Part shown: piece by piece, positions 23,668 through 32,531 of the stretch
Layout of the letters: the number at the start of each line of letters is the position of its first letter
Position numbering within the stretch: the stretch's first letter is position 1
Assembly (NCBI RefSeq): GCF_003762835.1
Contig: NZ_RJWA01000001.1
Location: forward strand, 372,001 to 436,000
From: Micromonospora sp. HM5-17
GTDB taxonomy: Bacteria > Actinomycetota > Actinomycetes > Mycobacteriales > Micromonosporaceae
Length of the DNA stretch: 64,000 nt
Reading direction: 5' to 3'
Translations under genes and position numbers: made by a program
The notes under the pieces: model-generated
The model's input: only the letters and a program-made list of their open reading frames with translations
What the model was told of the DNA's origin: nothing
The model's database searches: none

Positions 23668-23883
23668 CCGCTGGCCGGCGCCCGTGACCGTCGACGGGCG
23701 TCCCCGTACGCCCGTGACGCCGTCGCCCGCGAGCGGCGGTCAGGACGGTGGCCGCCGAGGGGTGTAACAGTCGACACTGTGAGTAATAATGACAGCGTTC
23801 GATTGTCCGATGGGGGTCGCCAGTATCCCGCCCCTCCGGTCCGCTGGGTAGGGTGTGCGATGCCCTGACGGACGGAGGCGATC

Positions 23884-24987
23884 ATGACGGCTGACAACGC
23901 GGCACCGCCGGGCGGCGGGGTGGCCTCGGCGAACTCCGCCGACCAGTACGAACCGATCCTGCTCGACGATCCCACCACCGCCGACCTGCGGGTCAAGGTG
24001 ACCGAGGCGTGGCAGGACTTCGCCCGGGCGTTGGCGAGTCAGCTGCGCAGCCTGCCGGCCGGGGCACAGGTCGTCCTGACCCTCGACCCCACGGCCTCCG
24101 GCACCGGGGACGCGATCTACTCGGTCAGCATCGAGGTGGGTGAGGAGGGCCAGATCGACCTCCGGGCGGTCGGCAACGCCGCGCTGCCGCAGGGATACCG
24201 GCTGGACCGGTCCGCGGTCGCCAGCATGGTCGCGCTCGGCTGGTCACCCCCCGGCGTCATCGAGGGCTCCGGCGAGCACTTCGGGATGCGGGCCACCGCG
24301 GCCGAGGCGGGCCGGCTCGCCACCGTGGTCTCGCGCACCCTGCGCGACGTGTACGGCGCACCGCACCCCGCCTTCCTCGTCTTCCTCGTGCACGACGCGG
24401 ACGACGAGCCGATCCCGGTGGAACCCCTCGGCACCGCCCGGCCCGAGACGGCGACCAACCCCCGCCTCGAACTCGAGCGCGAGGAGGCGCTCGTCGCGGC
24501 CCGGGCCGGCCAGATCGGCGACGAGTCGCTGGCCCTGAACGAGCGGGTCCGGACGGTGATCTCGGCGATGCTGAAGTCACCGGTGGACCAGCTCCAGGTC
24601 GACTCCGACGGCGACATCGGGATCCGGGCCGGTTCCGCGATGGTCTTCGTCCGGGTCCGGGACAACCCGCCACTCGTCGACGTCTTCTCTCCCGTGCTGA
24701 CCGAGGTCGAGCCGACCGAGCAGCTGTACGTCAAGCTCTCCGAGCTGACCAACCGGATGCCGATCGGCCGCCTCTACTGCACCAACGACACCGTCTGGGC
24801 CTCGATCCCCGTCTTCGGCCGCAACTTCCAGCCCACCCACCTGATGCTGGCCGTCCAGGTGATGACCGGCCTGGCGGACGAACTCGACGACCGGCTGCAC
24901 GGCGAGTTCGGCGGCCGGCGGTTCTTCGTCGAGGGCGACAAGCCGGCGCAGCGGGAGGGCGAGCACCGCACCGGGATGTACCTCTAG
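23884..24987 (+). CDS. TY-Chap (YbjN-like) domain protein
   Basis: The 367-residue protein has two related alpha/beta chaperone-like domains, about 30-175 and 200-340. Each has a helix followed by strands (EAWQDFARALASQLRSLPAGAQVVLTLDP; LKSPVDQLQVDSDGDIGIRAGSAMVFVRVRDNPPLVDVFSPVLTEVE). The second matches the YbjN/T3SS-chaperone-like (TY-Chap) domain of actinobacteria. Function is unknown; members are thought to bind peptides or protein partners. The ATG has ACGGAGG upstream. A 14-bp dyad ACAGT-CGAC-ACTGT (23767-23780) precedes it by about 100 bp. It converges with the beta-propeller gene with only 22 bp between. Confidence 0.8.
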   Translation: MTADNAAPPGGGVASANSADQYEPILLDDPTTADLRVKVTEAWQDFARALASQLRSLPAGAQVVLTLDPTASGTGDAIYSVSIEVGEEGQIDLRAVGNAALPQGYRLDRSAVASMVALGWSPPGVIEGSGEHFGMRATAAEAGRLATVVSRTLRDVYGAPHPAFLVFLVHDADDEPIPVEPLGTARPETATNPRLELEREEALVAARAGQIGDESLALNERVRTVISAMLKSPVDQLQVDSDGDIGIRAGSAMVFVRVRDNPPLVDVFSPVLTEVEPTEQLYVKLSELTNRMPIGRLYCTNDTVWASIPVFGRNFQPTHLMLAVQVMTGLADELDDRLHGEFGGRRFFVEGDKPAQREGEHRTGMYL

Positions 24988-25009
24988 CCCGTCCTCCCGG
25001 CGCCGCCAC

Positions 25010-27025
25010 TCAGAGCCGTACGGTGCCGAGGGTGGCGAGGCTGTTCAGGTCGGTCGCCTTGAGTCCGCCGTCGGAGACGGTCCAGAGCACGGAGCCGACC
25101 ACCAGGGACCGGCGAATCATCCCGCCGGTCTCCGGGCTCGCCAACTCGGCGTGGTCCACCAGGCCGGCCTCGGCCAGACTGCGGTCGCCCACCCGCAGCA
25201 CCAGCGCCCCACCGCCCGGGGCGCCGCCCTGCGGCTGGTACGTCGTCAGCGGTACCACGAGGGTGCCCGTGGCCGGCCAGTAGAGGAACGCGTGCGGGTC
25301 GAACTCGGCCTCGGAGTGGCCGTACCGGACGTGGTGCTGGGCGATCCGGGTCGGTTGGCTCAGGTCCGAGACGTCGAAGAGCGAGACCTGGCAGCCCTGG
25401 GTACGCCCCTGACCGTCCGCCTCCTGGCCGATCCCGATCAACCGGCCCGCCCCGACCGGGTGCAGGTACGCCGAGTATCCGGTGATCTTGAGTTCGCCGG
25501 TGACCTTCGGCGCCGACGGATCGCGCAGGTCCAGGGTGTAGAGCGGATCGGTCTGCCGGAAGGTGACCACGTACCCGGTGCCGTCGACGAACCGGACACT
25601 GTAGATCCGTTCACCCCTGCCCAGCCCGGTGACCCGGCCGGTCTCGGTCAGCGTCCGCCCGTCCGCCCGCAGCACGTACACCGCCGAACTCGACGCCGCG
25701 GCGTCGCGCCGGGACTCGCCGCTGGTGGTGGCGACCCGCAGGTGGCCGTTCCACTCGGAGAGGGCGTACTGGTTGATCAGCCAGCCCGGGACGGCGGCGG
25801 CGGTGACGTAGCGCGGCCGGCCGCTACCCGTCACGTCGAACTGGTAGATCTCGGTCCGCTCGTTCTTCGGGTCGGGCGTGGTCACCCCGCCGTCGGCACG
25901 GAACACCGACATCCGCCAGCGCTGGTCGCTGGTGACGTAGAGCCGGGATCCGTTGCTGTAGACGGTGTCGCCGTCGGCCACCACGGTGACCGGATCGCCG
26001 TCGCCGAGGCTGGTCGCCCCGAGGTCGAAGCTGAGCACCGAGAGCAGTGAGGTGCCGGAGTACTCCGCCGGCCGGCTCAGCCGGTCGCAGCCGACCCGAC
26101 CGGTGGTGGTCCGGCCGGCGGTGGTCGTCTCGTACCGGGGCAGCCAGGCCTCGATCGGAGCCTTCTCGACGATCTTCCGGTTCGTGGCGAGGCTCTTCCG
26201 CTCGTCGACCGGCCCCGATCCCCGGTGCGTCGGGAAGGCGAACCGGGGCCTGGAGCGCACCACGACCCGGACGGTCGCGCCCACCTGCCGGGCATCCACC
26301 AGCTCACCGTCGAACCGGTACTCGCCGAGGATCCGCGGCGCGCCGGCCAGGTCGACCAGGATCAGTCGGGGGCCGACGACGGGGGTGTCGTCGGCCGGCG
26401 GTACCTCCGCTCCGCCCGGCCGACCCACGGGGTGGGACAGGTCGATCCCGTACTGCCGGACCAGCACCAGGGCCCGGTCGCCGTGCAGCAGCAGCTCCGC
26501 CTCGGCCCAGCCGTCCCGGTCCGTACCGGGATCGAGGTCGAGGCTGCCGGCGAGCCGCCGGCCCGCCGGGTCGACCACCCGGAGCGTGCCCCGGCTGACC
26601 GTGACGATCCGCCGGCCGTCGGTCTTGACGAGGTCGGGCTCGTCCACCCCGGCCTCGTGCGTGTTCGTGCCGGAGTGGCCGGGGCCGCCGGGACCGTCGG
26701 GCACGCCCTGCTCCGTGGCGGCCCGGTTGTCGGTTTCGGCGCCCTCCAGCGCCGGCTCCGCCCGGAACCACCCGTCGCCGACGAGCCCGTACGGCCCGAC
26801 CGCGGCCACGGTGGCGGCCCGGAGCCCCTCCAGCGCGTCGGTGCAGGAGTCGAAGGAGACGAGCCGGAACCCGCCGGCGGGTACGCCGGGGTCGCGGACC
26901 GGGGCGGTCGGCGTCGGTTCGGGCTCGGCGGTGCAGCCGGCGAGCAGGGTGCCGGCGAGCAGTGTCAGCCCCGCGATCAGCGCGGTGCCGGGAGTGGCGG
27001 CGCGGGTTCCGCGATCGGAGCTCAT
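25010..27025 (-). CDS. secreted beta-propeller-domain lipoprotein
   Basis: The 671-residue product has a lipoprotein signal (TPGTALIAGLTLLAGTLLAGC, lipobox LAGC). Two copies of a propeller-like core typical of the beta-propeller-domain protein family (COG4880) follow. Visible elements include DEPDLVKTDGRRIVTVSRGTLRVVD and DGDTVYSNGSRLYVTSDQRW. The family, common in archaea and actinobacteria, is often called secreted protein containing a C-terminal beta-propeller; its function is unknown. It may bind partners at the cell surface. The gene has its own start (ATG 27025) with a 150-bp gap to the Lrp regulator upstream on the same strand, where I see nothing. Confidence 0.82.
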   Translation of the reverse strand: MSSDRGTRAATPGTALIAGLTLLAGTLLAGCTAEPEPTPTAPVRDPGVPAGGFRLVSFDSCTDALEGLRAATVAAVGPYGLVGDGWFRAEPALEGAETDNRAATEQGVPDGPGGPGHSGTNTHEAGVDEPDLVKTDGRRIVTVSRGTLRVVDPAGRRLAGSLDLDPGTDRDGWAEAELLLHGDRALVLVRQYGIDLSHPVGRPGGAEVPPADDTPVVGPRLILVDLAGAPRILGEYRFDGELVDARQVGATVRVVVRSRPRFAFPTHRGSGPVDERKSLATNRKIVEKAPIEAWLPRYETTTAGRTTTGRVGCDRLSRPAEYSGTSLLSVLSFDLGATSLGDGDPVTVVADGDTVYSNGSRLYVTSDQRWRMSVFRADGGVTTPDPKNERTEIYQFDVTGSGRPRYVTAAAVPGWLINQYALSEWNGHLRVATTSGESRRDAAASSSAVYVLRADGRTLTETGRVTGLGRGERIYSVRFVDGTGYVVTFRQTDPLYTLDLRDPSAPKVTGELKITGYSAYLHPVGAGRLIGIGQEADGQGRTQGCQVSLFDVSDLSQPTRIAQHHVRYGHSEAEFDPHAFLYWPATGTLVVPLTTYQPQGGAPGGGALVLRVGDRSLAEAGLVDHAELASPETGGMIRRSLVVGSVLWTVSDGGLKATDLNSLATLGTVRL

Positions 27026-27175
27026 GCCCGGTCAGACGCGGGGACCCGGCTCACCGTTCCCGCGGCACGTCGGGACGGACCGGTCACCCCGGCACCCGCC
27101 CCATCCGGGCCGGGGGCACCGCAGCGCCGAAGGATCTCTCGGTCGCGGTCAGGGTGTGGGAGTGCGTCGCCCGGG

Positions 27176-27634
27176 TCATTCCGGGGCGGCGATCACCGTC
27201 GGCGCCTCGACCAGCCGGGAGAGCACGATCATGCTTCGGGTCGAGGTGATGAAGGGTTCGGCGCGGAGCCGCTCCAACGCCTGTTCCAGGTGGGCGATGT
27301 CGGCCGCGCGCAGGTGCACCAGGGCGTCCGCCTCGCCGGAGACCGTGTACGCGGCCACCACCTCCGGGTGCCGTCGGGTCGCGACCGCGATCTGGGCCGG
27401 GGTGGTCCGGCCGGTGCAGAAGAGCTCGACGAAGGCCTCGGTGCTCCACCCCACGGCGGCCGGGTCGATGACGCTGGTGAATCCCCGGATCACCCCGGCG
27501 GCCCGGAGCCGGTCGACCCGCCGCTTGACGGCGGGCGCGGAGAGGGAGACCCGGGCCCCGATCTCCGCGTACGACGCCCGGGCGTCCGCCACCAGCGACG
27601 CAATGATTCGCTGGTCAACGTCGTCGATCTGCAA
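27176..27634 (-). CDS. Lrp/AsnC-family regulator, divergent from the amidinohydrolase
   Basis: The 152-residue product has an AsnC helix-turn-helix (IDDVDQRIIASLVADARASYAEIGARVSLSAPAVKRRVDRLRAAGVI) followed by a RAM ligand domain (VVAAYTVSGEADALVHLRAADIAHLEQALERL). I start at the TTG at 27634, behind GAGGCGG; TTG 27655 in the same frame is possible. It diverges across 67 bp from a dimethylargininase-like gene, an arrangement seen in actinobacteria where AsnC proteins control arginine/ornithine catabolism. Two GCAACG-TTCCG sequences 21 bp apart in the gap could be its half-sites. Confidence 0.9.
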   Translation of the reverse strand: MQIDDVDQRIIASLVADARASYAEIGARVSLSAPAVKRRVDRLRAAGVIRGFTSVIDPAAVGWSTEAFVELFCTGRTTPAQIAVATRRHPEVVAAYTVSGEADALVHLRAADIAHLEQALERLRAEPFITSTRSMIVLSRLVEAPTVIAAPE

Positions 27635-27701
27635 CGTTCCGCCTCTCGTAGGCAACGGTTCCGGCTGTTAGTAAACCTGCACCGTACCTACCCTTGGACC
27701 C

Positions 27702-28526
27702 GTGAGCCAGCCGAGGATGCCAAGAAAGCGGACATATCTTCTCTGTCCGCCGGAGTACTTCGCGGTGGAGTACGTCATCAACCCGTGGATGGACACCGCC
27801 ACCCCGGTCGACCGCGAACTCGCGGTCAAGCAGTGGCACCGGCTGCGTGAGACCCTGCTCGACCTCGGCCACACGGTGCACGAACTCACCCCCGAGCCGG
27901 GGCTGCCGGACATGGTCTACGCGGCGAACGGCGCGTTCACCGTCGACGGCACCAGCTACGGTGCCCGGTTCCGGCACCGGCAGCGGGCGGCCGAGTCCGA
28001 CGCCCACCGGGCGTTCTACGAGGCGTACGGCTGGCCGTACGTCGCGCCCACCGAGACGAACGAGGGCGAGGGAGACTTCACGTACCTCCCCGAGGCGCAC
28101 GGCGGCCTGATCCTCGCCGGGTACGGCTTCCGCACCACCGCCGCCGCGCACACCGAGGCGCAGGAGGTACTGGGCCGGCCGGTGGTGTCCCTGCGGCTCG
28201 TCGACCCCCGCTTCTACCACCTGGACACGGCGCTGGCCCCGCTCGACGACCGGACGATCGCCTACTACCCCGGGGCGTTCTCGGCCGCCTCCCAGCGGGT
28301 CCTGGCCCAGCTCTTCCCCGACGCGGTCCTGGCCGACGAGGCCGACGCGGTCGCGTTCGGGCTGAACCTGGTCAGCGACGGCCGGCACGTCGTCCTGAGC
28401 AGCGAGGCGACCGGGATGGCGGCCAAGGTCAAGGCGGCCGGCTACCTGCCGGTGCCGGTGGAGCTGTCCGAACTGAAGAAGGGCGGCGGCAGCGTGAAGT
28501 GCTGCGTCGCCGAGCTCCGGGCGTAG
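27702..28526 (+). CDS. ddaH: dimethylarginine dimethylaminohydrolase / amidinotransferase-family enzyme
   Basis: The 274-residue guanidine-modifying enzyme has its catalytic elements: an Asp-containing GEGDF, DPRFYHLDTALAPL with the catalytic His, and a C-terminal GGGSVKCCVAEL with the Cys nucleophile. The EYFAVEYVINPWMD start is typical of actinobacterial dimethylargininases, which hydrolyse methylated arginine to citrulline. Ornithine-aminotransferase-linked arginine catabolism is an alternative role. Its GTG start has no ribosome site and may be leaderless. The divergent AsnC gene is the likely regulator. Confidence 0.83.
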   Translation: MSQPRMPRKRTYLLCPPEYFAVEYVINPWMDTATPVDRELAVKQWHRLRETLLDLGHTVHELTPEPGLPDMVYAANGAFTVDGTSYGARFRHRQRAAESDAHRAFYEAYGWPYVAPTETNEGEGDFTYLPEAHGGLILAGYGFRTTAAAHTEAQEVLGRPVVSLRLVDPRFYHLDTALAPLDDRTIAYYPGAFSAASQRVLAQLFPDAVLADEADAVAFGLNLVSDGRHVVLSSEATGMAAKVKAAGYLPVPVELSELKKGGGSVKCCVAELRA

Positions 28527-28557
28527 CCCGACCCCGACCCGACCCCGGCGCGGCGCC

Positions 28558-28611
28558 GGCTCCGGCCGTGGTCGAGGCTCCGGCCGTGGTCGAGGCTCCG
28601 GCCGTGGCCGA
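28558..28611. repeat. three tandem 18-bp repeats
   Basis: Three head-to-tail copies of GGCTCCGGCCGTGGTCGA (28558-28575, 28576-28593, 28594-28611, the last with one change) fill the gap between two convergent genes. They probably arose by slippage and may vary in number; no function is evident. Confidence 0.8.
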
Positions 28612-28626
28612 GGGCGCCGCCAGCCG

Positions 28627-29019
28627 CTATCCGTCCGGCAGGTCCGCCGGGTGCGCCAGAGCGGTCGCGATGCCCAGCGCCCCGGGCAGCCGGGTGTCCT
28701 GGCGGCCGAACTGCACGACCACCGGCACGCTGGAGTGCAGCACACACCCGAACGGCCGGTCCAGCCGCAGCGCCTCCGGGTCGATCAGGTCGTTGAACCG
28801 GATGTGCCGGACCCGGCGGGCCGGCACCTGCACCGGATACGGGCCCACCGGCTCCTGGTCCTCGTAGTAGATGGTCAGGACCAGGTCGGCGGGTTCGTCT
28901 CCCGCGTTCAGCACGCAGACCTCGTCGAAGCTGGTGAAGGCCGGCTCGGGCCCGTTGCTCGGGAACGGGATCCGGCCGGCGGGGACCACCCACACCCGGT
29001 GCCCCAGTTCCCGGGTCAC
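28627..29019 (-). CDS. sensory rhodopsin transducer (ASRT) superfamily protein
   Basis: The 130-residue product matches the Anabaena sensory rhodopsin transducer family. It shows VWVVPAGRIPFPSNGP near the start, CVLNAGDEPADLVLTIYYEDQEPVGPY in the middle, PARRVRHIRFNDL after that, and PVVVQFGRQDTRLPGALG near the end. ASRT proteins are small soluble beta-sandwich proteins that bind sugars or a rhodopsin, but most bacterial homologues have no rhodopsin partner and are suggested to be carbohydrate-binding. No rhodopsin gene is in this window. The GTG start overlaps the oxidase stop by GTGA, so the two are made together. Confidence 0.82.
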   Translation of the reverse strand: MTRELGHRVWVVPAGRIPFPSNGPEPAFTSFDEVCVLNAGDEPADLVLTIYYEDQEPVGPYPVQVPARRVRHIRFNDLIDPEALRLDRPFGCVLHSSVPVVVQFGRQDTRLPGALGIATALAHPADLPDG

Positions 29020-30206
29020 GGCTGCTCCAGCAGGCGGGCCAGGTCCGGGGTGAGGAAGACGCCGTCCGGGTCGAGGGTGCGACGGACCTCGGCGAAGGCG
29101 TCCCACGCGGGATAGAGCGGACGCAGCTCCCGGGCGGTGAGCGAGTGCTTCTTCCCCCAGTGCGGTCGTCCGCCGTACTGCAGAAACACCTCCTCGACGT
29201 CGGCGAAGTACGCGTCGTGCGGCAGGGAGGTGTTCTGGAGGCAGGCGATGGTGGTGGTCGGCCGGCCGTACGCGCCGCTGAGGTAGATGTCGTCCGCCGC
29301 CACCGTACGGACCAGGATCCGCCAGCCCACCTCCCGCCGGTGGCGGTCCCTGATCCGCCGCCGCAGTTCGGCGAAACAGTCGGGGAAGGCCGCGGAGGGG
29401 ATCAGGTACTCGATCTCGTCGAACCGCAGCTCGCGGTGGCGGGGAATGCTGAGGTGGCTCGCCTCGGCGAGGCTCTCCCGGTACGGCGTCGGCGGCCGCA
29501 GCTCCGGCTCGTGCCCGATCGGGTTCAGTGTCCGGATCTGGGTCTGATCGCTGCGCGGGTACCAGTAGAAGTCCATGTTCCGGTTCTCCCGCTGGAGCTG
29601 TTCCAGGTTGTCGAGGGTCCAGTCCACGTGGCTGCACCAGGTGCGCCGGTGCAGCTTGTACACCTGACTCAGTTGCAGGGTGATCCGGGTGAGGACGCCG
29701 AGCGCGCCCAGGGAGAGCCGGACCGCCGGCAGCAGGTCGGGGTGGTCGGTGGCGGAGACGTCCAGCACGTCACCGGTCCCGGTGACCAACCGGACCGCCA
29801 CGATCTGCGTGGAGAGATTGCCGAACCGCAGCCCGGTGCCGTGCGTACCCGTGGCGGTGGCGCCCGCGATCGTCTGCAGGTCGATGTCGCCGAGGTTGTC
29901 CATCGCCAACCCGGCGTCGTAGAGCTGCTCGCCGAGGTCCCGCAGCCGGCTGCCGGCGCCGACGGTGGCCTGCCGGCGCTGCTGGTCCTGGTGCAGCAGG
30001 CCGTCGAGTCGGCGCAGGTCGATCAGGATCCCGTCGGTGCGGACCAGCGGGCTGGAGGAGTGCCCGGAACCGACCGGTCGCAGGGTCCGGCCGGTGGCCC
30101 GGGCCCGTTCGACCAGCCCCCGGACCTCGTCCTCGCTGGCCGGCTCCGCGTACTCGCCCGGAACGAAGCGGAGGCTGCCCGACCAGTTGCGCCATTCCCG
30201 GGCCAT
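29016..30206 (-). CDS. FAD-dependent sugar-1,4-lactone oxidase (D-arabinono-lactone oxidase family)
   Basis: The 396-residue flavoprotein has an N-terminal PCMH-type FAD domain (LRPVGSGHSSSPL, about 42-54, and GDIDLQTIAGATATGTHGTG, in pieces, about 106-125). A C-terminal ALO domain ends with RPHWGKKHSL. That HWGKxH segment is typical of aldonolactone oxidases such as L-gulono- and D-arabinono-1,4-lactone oxidase, which oxidise sugar lactones with oxygen and make ascorbate-like products. It has no signal peptide. The ATG follows GGGGGGTGGC, and its stop couples to the ASRT-like gene. Confidence 0.88.
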   Translation of the reverse strand: MAREWRNWSGSLRFVPGEYAEPASEDEVRGLVERARATGRTLRPVGSGHSSSPLVRTDGILIDLRRLDGLLHQDQQRRQATVGAGSRLRDLGEQLYDAGLAMDNLGDIDLQTIAGATATGTHGTGLRFGNLSTQIVAVRLVTGTGDVLDVSATDHPDLLPAVRLSLGALGVLTRITLQLSQVYKLHRRTWCSHVDWTLDNLEQLQRENRNMDFYWYPRSDQTQIRTLNPIGHEPELRPPTPYRESLAEASHLSIPRHRELRFDEIEYLIPSAAFPDCFAELRRRIRDRHRREVGWRILVRTVAADDIYLSGAYGRPTTTIACLQNTSLPHDAYFADVEEVFLQYGGRPHWGKKHSLTARELRPLYPAWDAFAEVRRTLDPDGVFLTPDLARLLEQP

Positions 30207-30276
30207 GCCACCCCCCTCGTCCGGTTCTTACCCAGGCCGGGGGGACCGAAACAGCGACGCGGCGGTACGGAGGCGG

Positions 30277-31479
30277 TCAGCCCAGGGTCGCCAACTCGCT
30301 GATGAGGACGTTGGAGAGGACCTGCCCGTCCCGTTGCACCCGGCGCAGGTACCACTTCTGCTGCGGGGTACGCGGCTGGTTGAACTGCCACGGCCCGCGC
30401 GGGCTGTCGATCTGACCGACCCGGCCGAGCGCCAGGTTCAGGTTGAGCGGGCTGAGGTCGCGACCGGCGAGCCGGATTCCCTTGTCCAGCACCTGCGCCG
30501 CGTCGTACGACGCCACCGCGTAGGTGGTCGGCGTCGAGCCGTGCGCCTTGCGGAAGGCGGAGGCGAACCGGCGGTTGGCCGCGTTGTTGAGGTCCGCCGA
30601 GTAGTTCAGCGAGGTCAGGATCCCCTCGGCCTCGGAGACCTTGAGCTGTTCGAGCACGGTCCCCTCGGTGAGGAAGCCCGGCGCGTAGATCTGCTTGCGG
30701 AAGCCGGCCTCGTGCAGCCGCTTCAGGAACACGACGGCGGCCTCGCCGGAGAAGAAGCAGTAGAGGGCGTCCGGCTTCCGGGACATGATCTCGTTGATCG
30801 CCGCGGCGTACGTGTTGCGGCCGGGCTTGCCCTTGACGTACCTCGTCCAGATCACCGGGTCGGCGATCCGGTCGTCGGACTCCCCGAAGCTCTGGCGGAA
30901 CCCCTGGACCGCGTCGAACCCGGCGTCGTAGTCGGGGGCGACGATCGCGACCCGACCGCCGGCCGGGACCCGCTGGGCCACGTACGGGGCGAGGGCCCGC
31001 CCCGCCTCGTCGTTCACGTACGAGGTGCGCCAGATGTAGACGACGCTCTGCAACGTCGCCGGCGAGGCGTTGGAGCTGATCAGGGGGACCTTCGACTGCT
31101 CCACGGTGTCCCGGATCGCGGACATCACCGCCGAGCTGACCACCCCGGTGAGCGCCACGACCCCCTGCTTGATCAGCCCCTCCACCGCGGCCTTGCCGGA
31201 GTCGGGCGTCTCGCCCTCGTCGGCGACGACGAGCTCCACCGGGTGCCCGCCCAACCGCTGGTCGTTCAGGTCGAGATAGAGCTGGAAACCCCGGATGAGT
31301 TCGTCGCCGATCGGCTTGAAGGCGCCGGACTGGGCGGCGACCATGCCGATCCGGACCGGCTCGTCGCTGCTCGGCTCCCCGGCGTCGTCACCGACCCACC
31401 GGCTGCAGGCCGCGGTCAGGCCGGTAGCACCCAGGGCACCCAGCACCCTGAGCGCCTGTCTGCGGTCCATCTGCGACAC
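30277..31479 (-). CDS. branched-chain-amino-acid-type ABC substrate-binding lipoprotein, Tat signal
   Basis: The 400-residue protein begins DRRQALRVLGALGATGLTAAC, a Tat-type twin-arginine start followed by a lipobox (TAAC). The Peripla_BP_6 ligand-binding fold follows (IGMVAAQSGAFKPIGDELIRGFQLYL; GGHPVELVVADEGETPDSGKAAVEGLI). Such proteins capture amino acids, amides or small aromatic compounds. No permease or ATPase gene is adjacent, so it acts with a remote transporter or as an orphan sensor. GTG 31479 follows GGAGGG at five bases; ATG 31470 is an alternative. Confidence 0.88.
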   Translation of the reverse strand: MSQMDRRQALRVLGALGATGLTAACSRWVGDDAGEPSSDEPVRIGMVAAQSGAFKPIGDELIRGFQLYLDLNDQRLGGHPVELVVADEGETPDSGKAAVEGLIKQGVVALTGVVSSAVMSAIRDTVEQSKVPLISSNASPATLQSVVYIWRTSYVNDEAGRALAPYVAQRVPAGGRVAIVAPDYDAGFDAVQGFRQSFGESDDRIADPVIWTRYVKGKPGRNTYAAAINEIMSRKPDALYCFFSGEAAVVFLKRLHEAGFRKQIYAPGFLTEGTVLEQLKVSEAEGILTSLNYSADLNNAANRRFASAFRKAHGSTPTTYAVASYDAAQVLDKGIRLAGRDLSPLNLNLALGRVGQIDSPRGPWQFNQPRTPQQKWYLRRVQRDGQVLSNVLISELATLG

Positions 31480-31560
31480 GAAACCCTCCCGGAGGTGCGC
31501 CTGGATCGCAGCCCCTCCGGCGTTCTACCGGGTACGCGACGCTGCGTCAATGGTGTGTGG

Positions 31561-32394
31561 TTACTCGGTGAGCGAATGTAACCCGGCTATCACCGCAGTC
31601 CAGGCGGCGGACAGGGGATCAATCAGGCCGAAGTGCTCGCAGTCGGGCAGTTCGACCAGCCGCAGGTCGGCACCGGCACGTCGGGCCAGGGACGCGTACC
31701 CGACGCTCAGCTCCACCGGCACCTGTTGGTCCCGTCGCCCGTGCACGATCCGTACCGGCACGGCGGGCGGGGGACGGCGGGCCGGGTCCGCCGCCGCGTA
31801 CCGCTCCGGCACGTCGTCGGGGCCGCCGCCGAGCAGCGCCGCCACCGCGCCGCCGTCCAGGTCCCGCCGGTACGCCTCGGTCAGGTCGGCCACCGGGGCC
31901 AGGGCGAGCACCCCGCGGAGGTCGGCCCCCGCCCGGGTGGCGTACCAGAGCGCGAGGTGCCCGCCCGCGGAGTGCCCGAGCAGGATCGGCGGACCCGGAG
32001 CGACCCGGTCGGCGGGAAGCGCCGCCCGGGCCAGGGCGGGCACGGCGGTCACCCCGTGCGCGACGTCGTCGAGGGTGCCCGGCCAGCCGCCGCCCGGTTG
32101 ACCGGTCCGCCGGTATTCCAGCTGGGCGACCGGGTAGCCCCGGGCGGCCAGGTCAGCGGCGAGCGGACCGGTGTGCCGGCGGTCGTACTCGGCCCGCCAG
32201 AAGCCACCGTGGATCACCACCACCAGCGGCCGGGGCGGACCGGGAGCCGGCGTACGCAGGTCGGCGACCTGGTCGGGATGGTCGCCGTACCGGACCTGGG
32301 CGTCGGGCGGCGGCGCCGGTCGGTCGAGGACCGAGCGTGGGTCGTCGGACGGGACCCCGGCATCTCCCGCGGCGGCGGCTGGGCTGTCGACCAT
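31561..32394 (-). CDS. alpha/beta-hydrolase with HGGFW oxyanion motif
   Basis: The 277-residue product has the oxyanion motif VVVIHGGFWRAEYDRR, the nucleophile elbow GHSAGGHLALW, an acid in HGRRDQQVP and a catalytic His in DCEHFGL. The HGGxW form places it with kynurenine-formamidase-like and BD-FAE-type esterases. The substrate is unknown, and no Trp-catabolic gene is next to it. A 50-residue Pro/Ala-rich N-terminus precedes the domain. ATG 32394 is the first in-frame codon with family-like sequence after it. It is divergent from the bpa gene. Confidence 0.86.
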   Translation of the reverse strand: MVDSPAAAAGDAGVPSDDPRSVLDRPAPPPDAQVRYGDHPDQVADLRTPAPGPPRPLVVVIHGGFWRAEYDRRHTGPLAADLAARGYPVAQLEYRRTGQPGGGWPGTLDDVAHGVTAVPALARAALPADRVAPGPPILLGHSAGGHLALWYATRAGADLRGVLALAPVADLTEAYRRDLDGGAVAALLGGGPDDVPERYAAADPARRPPPAVPVRIVHGRRDQQVPVELSVGYASLARRAGADLRLVELPDCEHFGLIDPLSAAWTAVIAGLHSLTE

Positions 32395-32531
32395 GGCCGG
32401 ACGGTACCGGCCGCGACCATCGGGGCGGTGTGACCAGACCCGCTCCGGCGGGTCGCTCCCGCCCACGGCCGTGGTTCCGACCACGTGGCGCCGATGCGCG
32501 GCGGGGCGGCGGGTTGCGCAAAGATGGGAGC

